Shown piece by piece: positions 7,682 through 14,894 of a stretch of DNA of 16,822 bases. The translations under genes and the position numbers were made by a program. The notes under the pieces were generated by a model. That model saw only the letters and a program-made list of their open reading frames with translations, ran no database searches and was not told the DNA's origin. The stretch is from CAYLJJ01 sp964384025. Its GTDB lineage: Bacteria; Myxococcota_A; Bradymonadia; UBA7976; UBA1532. How positions within the stretch are numbered: position 1 is the stretch's first letter; the number at the start of each line of letters is the position of its first letter. The DNA is taken from the NCBI GenBank assembly GCA_964384025.1, contig CAYLJJ010000117.1, positions 1 through 16,822 on the forward strand, written 5' to 3'.

Positions 7682-10097
7682 AACCGTTCACCTTCTCTTC
7701 AGTCTCAGGGCAGGTTGAAGCTCCTAGGAAACTGACCCCATCCAATTCTACTTGCAGCTCCCCGGAAGCTTGAAAGATCAGGCTGAGACTCTGGAGGAAG
7801 TCACGTGCCATCTCCCCATGCTCCTCAAGGTTCCAAGCAGGGCTGCCCTCCAAGGGGATCTCCAGGCGTCGCCACGTGGGGTCTAGGAAGGACTCAGCTT
7901 CCGTTTGGGTCAAGATGAGCTGATTCCTCTGATTGTCCTCCAGTTGGAACTGCATAGGAAACCAGGGCCCTGAGTTGTTGCCCCTGAGGAAGATCTCCAA
8001 AGAGAGACGGTCAGAGATCTCCATCGTCTGATTTTGGGGGAGATGGTAACGCAGCTCAACCTGATCTTCTCCCTCCCACCGGACTGCCCAATCCCCTTTC
8101 TTCACGTTCTCCTCAAGAGCTGAGAGTGTACCTCGGCGAGCACTCCAACGAAGGAGAAGGTTCTCTTCCACCAAATCTCCACAGGGGCTCAGATCATTGG
8201 GGCAGATATCCCCAACATTATCCCCATCCAGATCGGTCTGCTCAGGGTTGGAGAGGGCAACGCAGTTATCGCAGACCTCACCCACTCCATCTCCATCTGT
8301 ATCCTCCTGCCCAGGGTTAGCTTGTTGAGGACAGTTATCACAGAACTCACCCACCCCATCAGAGTCACTGTCGATGCGAAAGGGCAGCTCCAGGAGTTCA
8401 GGGCAGAGATCGCAGAGATCTCCCCAGATATCTCCATCTTGATTCTCCTGTTCTGGGTTGCTCAGCCCAGAGCAGTTGTCACAGAGATCTCCCACCTCAT
8501 CTCTATCTTCATCCCGCTGTTCTGGGTTGCTCAGCCCAGGGCAGTTATCACAGCGATCCAAGATCAAATCTCCATCTCCATCGATCCCGCTGAGGAGAGC
8601 AGGATCCCAAGGACAAGGATCACAGAAATCCCCCAAACCATCCTCATCGACATCTTGCTGTTCCGGGTTTCTCAGCTCAGGGCAGTTGTCACAAAGATCC
8701 CCCAAACCGTCCGAGTCCTGATCCCGCTGTTCTGGATTAGAGATCTCAGGACAGTTGTCACAGAGATCCTCCAGACCATCCGAGTCCTGGTCTGAAGAGC
8801 CTTCACAGAAATCACAGAGATCTCCCACTCCATCTCCATCTCCATCCAGCTGTCTGGGGTTGGGGATCTCGGGGCAATTGTCACAGAGATCCCCTAGACC
8901 ATCGGCGTCGGAGTCCAGTTGCTCCGAGTTTCTCAGTTCAGGGCAGTTGTCACAGAGATCTCCCACTCTATCTCCATCCCGATCCAGGCCCTCATCGGCC
9001 TGTTCAGGACAGAGGTCACAGAGGTCTCCCAGACCATCTCCATCTCGATCCTCCTGAGCAGGATCGAAGACCTCTGGACAAAGATCACAGAGATCTCCAT
9101 AAAGATCGGCATCTTGATCCCACTGATTGGAGTTCGCGAGGAGGGGGCAATTGTCGCAAAGATCCCCGACAAAGTCGCGATCAAGATCAGCTTGGAGCGG
9201 ATCTGGGAGTCCAGGACAGAGATCACAGGGATCCCCAGCACCATCATCATCCTGATCACTCTGGTGAGCGTTGGGGATCGTGGGGCAGTTGTCACAGAGA
9301 TCTCCCAGGGCGTCTCGATCCAGATCCAGCTGATTGGGGTTGGCCTCGGGGCAGTTATCACAGAGATCCCCCACCCCATCTCCATCCTGATCATTCTGGG
9401 CTGGATCGCTGATCTCTGGACAGAGATCACAGCGATCTCCGACCAGATCTGCGTCTGAATCCTCCTGTTCAGGATCAGCGTCCAGAGGGCAGAGATCGCA
9501 GGGATTTCCCACCCCATCCCCATCTTCATCCTCCTGGCGACTGTTGGAGAAGTTGGGACAGTTATCACAGAGATCACCTACCCCATCGAGGTCACGATCT
9601 CCCTGTTCAGGATCAGCGCTCAGGGGGCAGAGATCACAGAGATCTCCTACCCCATCTCCATCCCCATCACCCTGCTCAGGATCAGCGCTCAGGGGACAGA
9701 GATCACAGAGATCTCCTACCCCATCTCCGTCGGAGTCGAGCTGTTCAAGTTCAAAACTTTGAGGGCAGAGATCACATAGGTCTCCCACCCCATCTCCATC
9801 GGAGTCGAGCTGTAGAGGATCAGAGAGATGGATGCAGAGATCACAAACATCTCCAACTCCATCACCATCTCGATCCTCCTGCCCTGGGTTGGCTTGATTT
9901 GGGCAGTTATCTGAGAGATCTTCTGCTCCATCCTGATCTTGATCTGCGAATAGAGGAGGGAGATCTGAAGATGAAGCATCTGGCGAAGAGAAGCAGGGTC
10001 CCTCATTTTGAGGATCACAGGGGTTGCTAAACTGAAACTTTTGGACCTCGACACAGCCCAGAAGCGAGAGCAATAGGGAGAGCCTCAGGGGGTTCAA
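7647..10097 (-). CDS. TSP3-repeat calcium-binding-type lipoprotein with C-terminal beta domain
   Basis: A protein of 816 aa that starts at TTG 10097, overlapping the stop of the preceding TPR gene (TTGA), with GGGGGA upstream. Lipoprotein signal MNPLRLSLLLSLLGC (Cys15, good lipobox). Residues about 51-631 are roughly 25 tandem units of about 23 residues of the form DxDGDGVGDLCDNCPxxxNPxQxD. This is the thrombospondin type 3 pattern, in which the Asp side chains bind Ca2+ and the paired Cys form disulfides. Residues about 632-816 form a different, beta-rich region (WAVRWEGEDQVELRYHL and onward) resembling a jelly-roll, carbohydrate-binding-like domain; that part is inference. The protein is expected on the outer membrane or cell surface as a rigid, Ca-dependent stalk. 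It is last in the minus-strand run and ends inside the convergent PP2C gene. Confidence 0.9.
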   Translation of the reverse strand: MNPLRLSLLLSLLGCVEVQKFQFSNPCDPQNEGPCFSSPDASSSDLPPLFADQDQDGAEDLSDNCPNQANPGQEDRDGDGVGDVCDLCIHLSDPLQLDSDGDGVGDLCDLCPQSFELEQLDSDGDGVGDLCDLCPLSADPEQGDGDGDGVGDLCDLCPLSADPEQGDRDLDGVGDLCDNCPNFSNSRQEDEDGDGVGNPCDLCPLDADPEQEDSDADLVGDRCDLCPEISDPAQNDQDGDGVGDLCDNCPEANPNQLDLDRDALGDLCDNCPTIPNAHQSDQDDDGAGDPCDLCPGLPDPLQADLDRDFVGDLCDNCPLLANSNQWDQDADLYGDLCDLCPEVFDPAQEDRDGDGLGDLCDLCPEQADEGLDRDGDRVGDLCDNCPELRNSEQLDSDADGLGDLCDNCPEIPNPRQLDGDGDGVGDLCDFCEGSSDQDSDGLEDLCDNCPEISNPEQRDQDSDGLGDLCDNCPELRNPEQQDVDEDGLGDFCDPCPWDPALLSGIDGDGDLILDRCDNCPGLSNPEQRDEDRDEVGDLCDNCSGLSNPEQENQDGDIWGDLCDLCPELLELPFRIDSDSDGVGEFCDNCPQQANPGQEDTDGDGVGEVCDNCVALSNPEQTDLDGDNVGDICPNDLSPCGDLVEENLLLRWSARRGTLSALEENVKKGDWAVRWEGEDQVELRYHLPQNQTMEISDRLSLEIFLRGNNSGPWFPMQFQLEDNQRNQLILTQTEAESFLDPTWRRLEIPLEGSPAWNLEEHGEMARDFLQSLSLIFQASGELQVELDGVSFLGASTCPETEEKVNGFTPSHSAPRPR
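9608..9728 (-). repeat. Recently duplicated 69-bp TSP3 coding unit
   Basis: Bases 9608-9659 and 9677-9728 are 52-bp direct copies with a single mismatch (G versus A), offset by exactly 69 bp. They encode two adjacent TSP3 units with the identical segment LCPLSADPEQGD. The remaining units in the array are far more diverged at DNA level, so this pair looks like a recent in-frame expansion. Confidence 0.85.
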
Positions 10098-11185
10098 AAG
10101 GAGATCCCCCAGGCCAGAGGAGGCCTCCTGTTCTGGGCAGAGGACTGCTCTTCTTCAGCAATGAAGCTCCAGATGGAAAGCCCGCTTAGAAGGAGGCCTA
10201 AGCCCAGGCTGCCCAGAGCCATATTCTTTTGTAGAAGGGCTGTTTCTGTGAAAGCTTCGGTGTTGCGCCTGAGCCCCTTGATCTCTTCAGGGTGTCGCGC
10301 TTGCACATACTCCCGATAGCTCTCATCGGCGGAGTCTGCGTTGCCTTGAGCTACCCAGAGGAGCGCGCCTCCCAGAGCGAAGGCCAGCCCCGCGCTCCCC
10401 GAGAGGAGCCAGGGTAGAGGGCCATCGCGCTCAGGGTGGCGTACTTGAAGCTGAAGCATCTCACCTGGAGCACAACGCAGGTTTCGCTCCCAGAGGGGTT
10501 GTTTAAGGGATTTAACCCGCAGCTGATGGTACCCTGGAGGAAGCTGATGAAGGCTCAGAGGGAGCCGCCCCAAACTGCGCTCTCCCAAAAACACCTCACC
10601 AGGCTCTAGGGCGGTCAAGCTCAACTGAGCGGGGCTGGGAAACTCCAAGCGACTGTGGATCCCCGCCTTGATCTCAACATACTGGGGAGGGTAGGGCAGG
10701 CCATCAAGCTCAGCCTCCAACTCATAGCGACCGGGCGAGAGCTGTTTATAGAGCCGAGGACAGGGATGGAGCGCCTGAGACTTCAGACCCGCTTGACTGC
10801 CCTTGGAGCAGAGCAGCTCAAGGGAGCCAAATATCTTGGGCAACAGGCTCTGAATTTTAGCGCGACCATCAGCGCGCCCAGCGGTGGTGTGCTCCACCTC
10901 CAGATAGCGCTTAAACGCCTCTATCGCCTTGGGGAAGCGTCGCAGCTCCTCATAGCAGCGGGCAATATTCCAGAGAATCCCAGCGTGATCTCCCAGCGCG
11001 GCTCCCAGAGATTCTACTCTCTGAAAGGTGCTCAACGCCATCTCGAAACGCTTAGAGAGAAAGAACTGTTCCCCCTGTTTTACTTGAAGCTGAGCTTTGC
11101 GCAGCTCTGGGCTGATGCGCGCGAAGCCCTGAGAAAGAGAGAGCATGAGCAGCGCGAGGCTGAGCAGGCTAGAGCGAATTGACAC
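10094..11185 (-). CDS. Exported TPR/PEGA-domain membrane protein
   Basis: The open frame begins at GTG 11254, overlapping the hemolysin III stop. GTG 11185, with AAAGGAG at 11198-11204, gives a cleaner signal peptide (MSIRSSLLSLALLMLSLSQGFA) and is preferred; it yields 363 aa. In full-frame numbering, residues about 57-121 form a tetratricopeptide-like pair (GEQFFLSKRFEMALSTFQRV, then IARCYEELRRFPKAIEAFKRY). Residues about 208-250 form a PEGA-like module (VFLGERSLGRLPLSLHQLPPGYHQLRVK). Two hydrophobic segments lie at about 280-302 and 344-365. This TPR plus PEGA plus C-terminal membrane-hairpin layout is common in myxobacterial-type genomes, with no defined biochemical role. TTGA overlap with the downstream TSP3 lipoprotein gene suggests they are made together, perhaps as anchor and surface protein. 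Start uncertainty is the main doubt. Confidence 0.8.
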   Translation of the reverse strand: MSIRSSLLSLALLMLSLSQGFARISPELRKAQLQVKQGEQFFLSKRFEMALSTFQRVESLGAALGDHAGILWNIARCYEELRRFPKAIEAFKRYLEVEHTTAGRADGRAKIQSLLPKIFGSLELLCSKGSQAGLKSQALHPCPRLYKQLSPGRYELEAELDGLPYPPQYVEIKAGIHSRLEFPSPAQLSLTALEPGEVFLGERSLGRLPLSLHQLPPGYHQLRVKSLKQPLWERNLRCAPGEMLQLQVRHPERDGPLPWLLSGSAGLAFALGGALLWVAQGNADSADESYREYVQARHPEEIKGLRRNTEAFTETALLQKNMALGSLGLGLLLSGLSIWSFIAEEEQSSAQNRRPPLAWGISF

Positions 11186-11197
11186 GGGAACTCTCAG

Positions 11198-11204
11198 CTC
11201 CTTT
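11198..11204 (-). promoter_or_regulatory. Candidate ribosome binding site for the TPR/PEGA gene
   Basis: AAAGGAG on the minus strand lies 12 nt before GTG 11185. The spacing is long, but the upstream GTG at 11254 has no Shine-Dalgarno sequence and would place 27 residues before the signal-peptide core. The choice between coupled start 11254 and start 11185 remains open. Confidence 0.5.
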
Positions 11205-11250
11205 GGCAGAGCCTTGAGATTACCCGAAGGCTCACTTGAAAGTGCTCTTT

Positions 11251-11913
11251 TCACCGTGCATCAGGAAGGATCAAGAGGAGAATGGCGGCATAATGTACAG
11301 CTGCGGCGAGGAGCACGAGGGCGTGAAAGATCTCGTGATAACCAAAAATCTGGGGCAGAGGGTTGGGGCGCTTGAGGGCATAGATGAGGGCGCCTAGAGT
11401 GTAGAGCACCCCGCCCAGGAGAAAGGAGGCGATAAAGAGGGACCCCAACTGCTCATAGCAATCAAAGAGAGGCTCAATACCCACCCAGCCCAGGGCCACA
11501 TAGAGGATCGCGCTGAGCCACTTGGGAGCGTTAATCCAGAGGAGGTTGAGGAGGAGACCTAGAAGGGCTGCCAGCCAGACCAAAAGAGAGAGCAAGACGC
11601 CACGATCGCCCCCAATGCTCAAAAGAGAGAAGGGTGTATAGGTGCCTGCGATGAGGACAAAGATCATGGTGTGATCTAAGCGTCTCATCCAGGCGCGCTG
11701 TTTGGGGTTCCAGTTGAGGCGATGATAGAGGGCACTGGTGCCAAGGAGGGCACTCAGGCTCAGGGCATAGACCGCGAGGATCAGCGCGACCCTCAAGCTC
11801 TTGGCCATCAGGACCAAGAGCAAACCTGAGAGCAGAGAGATAAAGAAGCCATACTGATGAAATACACCTCTCAGGCGGGGCTTCTGTAGGGCTGAAGTTT
11901 GAAGCATCTGCAC
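11251..11913 (-). CDS. Hemolysin III family (PAQR/YqfA-like) membrane protein
   Basis: A protein of 220 aa with about seven hydrophobic helices. Diagnostic motifs are present: SALYHR (His64) after helix 2, RRLDHTMIFVLIAGTYTP (Asp80, His81), and GYHEIFHALVLLAAAVHY (His193, His197, His207) near the C-terminus. In the PAQR superfamily the conserved Ser/Asp/His set binds a zinc ion in the inner membrane, giving a hydrolase-like centre; bacterial members have been called hemolysin III, but their physiological role is not settled. The frame starts at GTG 11913; ATG 11907 is an alternative, and neither has a clear ribosome site. It lies 63 bp after oppC, and its stop overlaps the first possible start of the TPR/PEGA gene. 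Confidence 0.9.
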   Translation of the reverse strand: MQMLQTSALQKPRLRGVFHQYGFFISLLSGLLLVLMAKSLRVALILAVYALSLSALLGTSALYHRLNWNPKQRAWMRRLDHTMIFVLIAGTYTPFSLLSIGGDRGVLLSLLVWLAALLGLLLNLLWINAPKWLSAILYVALGWVGIEPLFDCYEQLGSLFIASFLLGGVLYTLGALIYALKRPNPLPQIFGYHEIFHALVLLAAAVHYAAILLLILPDAR

Positions 11914-11976
11914 CGGATAGGTTGAGCTGTTGGGGGAAGTCGATGCTGCCTTAGGCTTTGATGGATTGATAGCCTC

Positions 11977-12780
11977 TTAGAGATGGGGGTCCCAACGATC
12001 TCGTAGAGCATCTCCCAGGAGGTTGATCCCCAGGACGCTCAAGAGAATCGCCAGACCGGGGAAGAGCGCCAGATGAGGGCCGATCAGGAAGTAGCGGGCT
12101 CCCTGATCCAAGAGGGCTCCCCAAGTTGGGGGTCCAGCGGGTCCCAAACCCAGAAAGGAGAGCCCTGCTTCAGCCAAGATGGCACCAGCAACTCCAAAGG
12201 TGGCTTGAACGATGACGGGGGCCATCAAGTTGGGGATCAGATGATGCCTGAGGATCCACCAGGGAGAGGCCCCCATAGAGCGCGAGGCCAAGACAAAGGG
12301 CCGCTCTCTGAGGCTGAGGACCTGCCCTCGCACCAAGCGGGCATAACCTGCCCAGCCGGTCAAGCTGAGCGCCAAGATCACCGCCCAAATCGAGGGTTCT
12401 CGAGTGATGGCGATGAGCAGGATCGCCAGCAGAATCCCAGGGAAGGCCATGAGCACATCGATGAGGCGCATAAGCAGCTCATCCAGCAGCCCTCCGAAGT
12501 AGCCTGAGAGCCCCCCTAAGAGGAGGCCCAGAGAGGCGCAGAGCAGGACGGTGCCCAGGCCCACCAGAGCGGCCACTCGGCTGCCGTAGATGATCAGGCT
12601 GAGCAGATCAGCGCCATTCTCATCAGTACCCAGCCAATGCTCGGCGCTGGGCGCAGCCAGATCATGGATGAGATCCAAGCGACTGGGAGGATAGGGAACC
12701 AGGACAGGAGCGAAGAGGGCGCTAAAGAGCAACAACAGCAGGAGCGCACCACCGAGACAGTAGGGGAGGTTGCGGATCAT
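11977..12780 (-). CDS. Oligopeptide/dipeptide-type ABC transporter permease, OppC/DppC family
   Basis: A protein of 267 aa with six likely transmembrane segments, matching the second permease of peptide (Opp/Dpp) importers. The N-terminus has the usual short helix plus LAPSAEHWLGTDENGADLLS-type loop (HWLGTDENG is characteristic), and the cytoplasmic EAA loop is at about residues 156-185 (SLRERPFVLASRSMGASPWW). It forms the channel with OppB in the inner membrane; energy would come from OppD/OppF ATPases and specificity from an OppA binding protein. None of those three is in the window. ATGA overlap with oppB at 12777-12780 implies coupling. Substrate (peptide, nickel or other) cannot be assigned. 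Confidence 0.92.
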   Translation of the reverse strand: MIRNLPYCLGGALLLLLLFSALFAPVLVPYPPSRLDLIHDLAAPSAEHWLGTDENGADLLSLIIYGSRVAALVGLGTVLLCASLGLLLGGLSGYFGGLLDELLMRLIDVLMAFPGILLAILLIAITREPSIWAVILALSLTGWAGYARLVRGQVLSLRERPFVLASRSMGASPWWILRHHLIPNLMAPVIVQATFGVAGAILAEAGLSFLGLGPAGPPTWGALLDQGARYFLIGPHLALFPGLAILLSVLGINLLGDALRDRWDPHL

Positions 12781-13898
12781 GAATCTAGGCTGACGCGGGG
12801 ATCGATAAACAGATAGAGCAGATCAGTGAGCAGATTCACCAGCAGATAGCTTGTTGCGATGAGCAATACACAGCCCTGGACTGTGGGATAATCCCGTTGT
12901 TGGATCGACTCAAGCAGCAGCATCCCCAGGCCGGGGCGGGCGAAGATTTTCTCGGTGATGATCGCGCCGGTGAGGAGAGAGCCGAACTGAATCCCCATCA
13001 CGGTTACGACTGGGATCAACGCGTTTCGGAGTAGATGCTTAAAGAGGATCAGGCTCTCAGGCAGCCCTTTGGCGCGGGCGGTTAAGATGAACTCCTCCCC
13101 CAACACCTCTAAGAGGCTGCTGCGAATCATCCGGGTCAGCTTAGCGGCCAGCGCGGTACCCAGGGTGATGGCGGGCAGAATCAGGGCTGCCCAGGGTTGA
13201 TCTTGACGTACAGGGCTGGGCAGCCAGTCCAGCTCCACGGTGAAGAGGAGCAGGAGCATCGGCCCCAGCCAAAAGGTGGGAGTGGCCACTCCAAGGAGGG
13301 CGAAGGTTGAAGCCAGGTGATCTTTCCAGGTTGCGCGGTAGAGCGCTGCCAGGATCCCCAGGGGCAGAGCGATGAGGAGGGCAACAAACATCCCTGCTAG
13401 GGCCAACTCTAGGGTGGCGGGAAGGTTCTCTTTGAGGAGATCGATGACAGGTTGAGGAGCGGTATCAAAGGTCTGCCCCATTGAACCATCCAGGACACTA
13501 TCCCAGAAGCAGTCGTTATATTGAACCAGCAAGGGGACCTCTAGACAGAGGGCTTCGCTGAGCGCAGCGCGCTCCTCTGCGGTGGCTTGCTCTCCCAAAA
13601 TAGAGTCCACCGGATCACCTGGTGCCAGACGCAGAGCGGAGAAGACCAGGGTGCTGGCCCCCACCAAGACGATGAGCAGTGAGATCAGGCGCCGAGCCAA
13701 AAAGGGAGGCAGGGCGCGGCGCCGTCCTAACTCTCGAAAGAGCAGGGCCAAAGCCACAAGAACCCCCAACTTGAGGCTTAGAGCCAGGGCGCTGCTCCAA
13801 ACTGAGGGCTGAAAAAGGCCCCAAATGAGCGGTAGAGACACTGGGCCGAGGCTGAAGAAGAGGGATCTCACATAGGAATCTTGCCCCCCTTTGAGCAC
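12777..13898 (-). CDS. Oligopeptide/dipeptide-type ABC transporter permease, OppB/DppB family, with N-terminal extension
   Basis: A protein of 373 aa; GTG start at 13898 with AAGGG 9 nt upstream (a second GTG at 13871 follows a G-rich tract). The canonical OppB begins near residue 66 (FLARRLISLLIVLVGASTLV, then LRLAPGDPVDSILGEQAT) and ends with a normal EAA loop at about 265-293 (VLGEEFILTARAKGLPESL). In front lie about 65 extra residues with two hydrophobic segments (about 12-30 and 36-54). These are absent from standard family members of about 305-340 aa. Two Cys (118 and 130) in the periplasmic loop could form a disulfide; positions there are usually not Cys. It pairs with the adjacent OppC permease. 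Its 5' end is only 12 bp from the -35 box of the divergent tRNA promoter, so its own promoter must overlap the tRNA region. Confidence 0.9.
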   Translation of the reverse strand: MLKGGQDSYVRSLFFSLGPVSLPLIWGLFQPSVWSSALALSLKLGVLVALALLFRELGRRRALPPFLARRLISLLIVLVGASTLVFSALRLAPGDPVDSILGEQATAEERAALSEALCLEVPLLVQYNDCFWDSVLDGSMGQTFDTAPQPVIDLLKENLPATLELALAGMFVALLIALPLGILAALYRATWKDHLASTFALLGVATPTFWLGPMLLLLFTVELDWLPSPVRQDQPWAALILPAITLGTALAAKLTRMIRSSLLEVLGEEFILTARAKGLPESLILFKHLLRNALIPVVTVMGIQFGSLLTGAIITEKIFARPGLGMLLLESIQQRDYPTVQGCVLLIATSYLLVNLLTDLLYLFIDPRVSLDS

Positions 13899-13910
13899 AA
13901 CAGAAAGCCC

Positions 13911-13939
13911 TTGACACCCAAAGGGTGGATCTCTAGAAT
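13911..13939 (+). promoter_or_regulatory. Sigma70-type promoter of tRNA-Ala
   Basis: A consensus -35 TTGACA (13911-13916) is followed after a 17-bp spacer by -10 TAGAAT (13934-13939, five of six matches). Transcription would begin about 6-8 bp before the tRNA. The spacer contains a small palindrome CACCC-AAA-GGGTG (13915-13927) that could be a regulator site or chance. Confidence 0.82.
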
Positions 13940-13951
13940 TTGCGGGATCTT

Positions 13952-14536
<585 letters not shown>

Positions 14537-14856
14537 AATTCTTCCTCACCACCTCCAGCAGCAAATCGGCTTCTGAGCAACTCCATGACTTCCCAAGCGA
14601 CTCCCGCCGAGACGATAGCCTGGGCCAAATGAATCGCCAGTGGGCTCTGCATGGCGATACTGGTAGCGTGTATTGGCCTACCTGCTTGATTTCGTGGTTT
14701 TTGTGCTGTCATACCGGTGTTACCCCGCGCTCGTATGGGGTGACCCTTCCTTTTTTGAGGGCACCTCATATCTTCTCAAAATTTCCCTTCACCTCAGCTA
14801 CGATGGCCACTCCATTCCTGAACATGAAATCCACAACATGGACGACCGGGGCAGAT

Positions 14857-14878
14857 TAAGGTAAAAATAATTACCTTA
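14857..14878. promoter_or_regulatory. Operator-like perfect palindrome upstream of the ATPase gene
   Basis: Two perfect 8-bp half-sites, TAAGGTAA and TTACCTTA, are separated by six AT bases. The site ends 16 bp before the start codon and 5 bp before the Shine-Dalgarno sequence, in the place expected for the core promoter and operator. Symmetric half-sites about 14 bp centre to centre fit a dimeric helix-turn-helix repressor. No such regulator gene is in the window. It could instead act as a weak RNA hairpin. Confidence 0.6.
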
Positions 14879-14883
14879 GATAC

Positions 14884-14889
14884 AGAGGG
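14884..14889 (+). promoter_or_regulatory. Ribosome binding site of the ATPase gene
   Basis: AGAGGG lies 5 nt before ATG 14895. The in-frame GTG at 14889 overlaps this site and is therefore an unlikely start. Confidence 0.7.
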
Positions 14890-14894
14890 TGAAG

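Larger units (their letters stand above)
14537..14894. other. Intergenic region between integrase remnant and ATPase gene
   Basis: About 358 bp separate the two divergent genes. It holds the integrase ribosome site at its left edge and an AT-rich palindrome (14857-14878) at its right edge. Small open frames on both strands lack ribosome sites and recognisable sequence. The minus-strand stretch from ATG 14652 (MQSPLAIHLAQAIVSAGVAW) could be a leftover of a small gene upstream of the integrase. Nothing else is recognisable. Confidence 0.5.

Noticed and set aside
8322..9762. Several open frames antisense to the TSP3 gene, rich in Ser, Pro, Ile and Thr
   Set aside because: They are shadows of a repetitive coding sequence, with no ribosome sites and low-complexity translations.
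7980..9980. CRISPR-like or tandem non-coding repeat array
   Set aside because: The near-69-bp periodicity is explained fully by in-frame TSP3 units of 23 residues; there are no constant repeats with unique spacers.
14739..14765. Hairpin GGTG-A-CCCT with AGGG-CACC as a terminator
   Set aside because: The T run lies in the loop rather than after the stem, and the stem is short and bulged.
14673..14864. Small plus-strand frame with a hydrophobic start (MAYLLDFVVFVLSYR)
   Set aside because: No ribosome site or recognisable family, and it runs into the palindromic operator.
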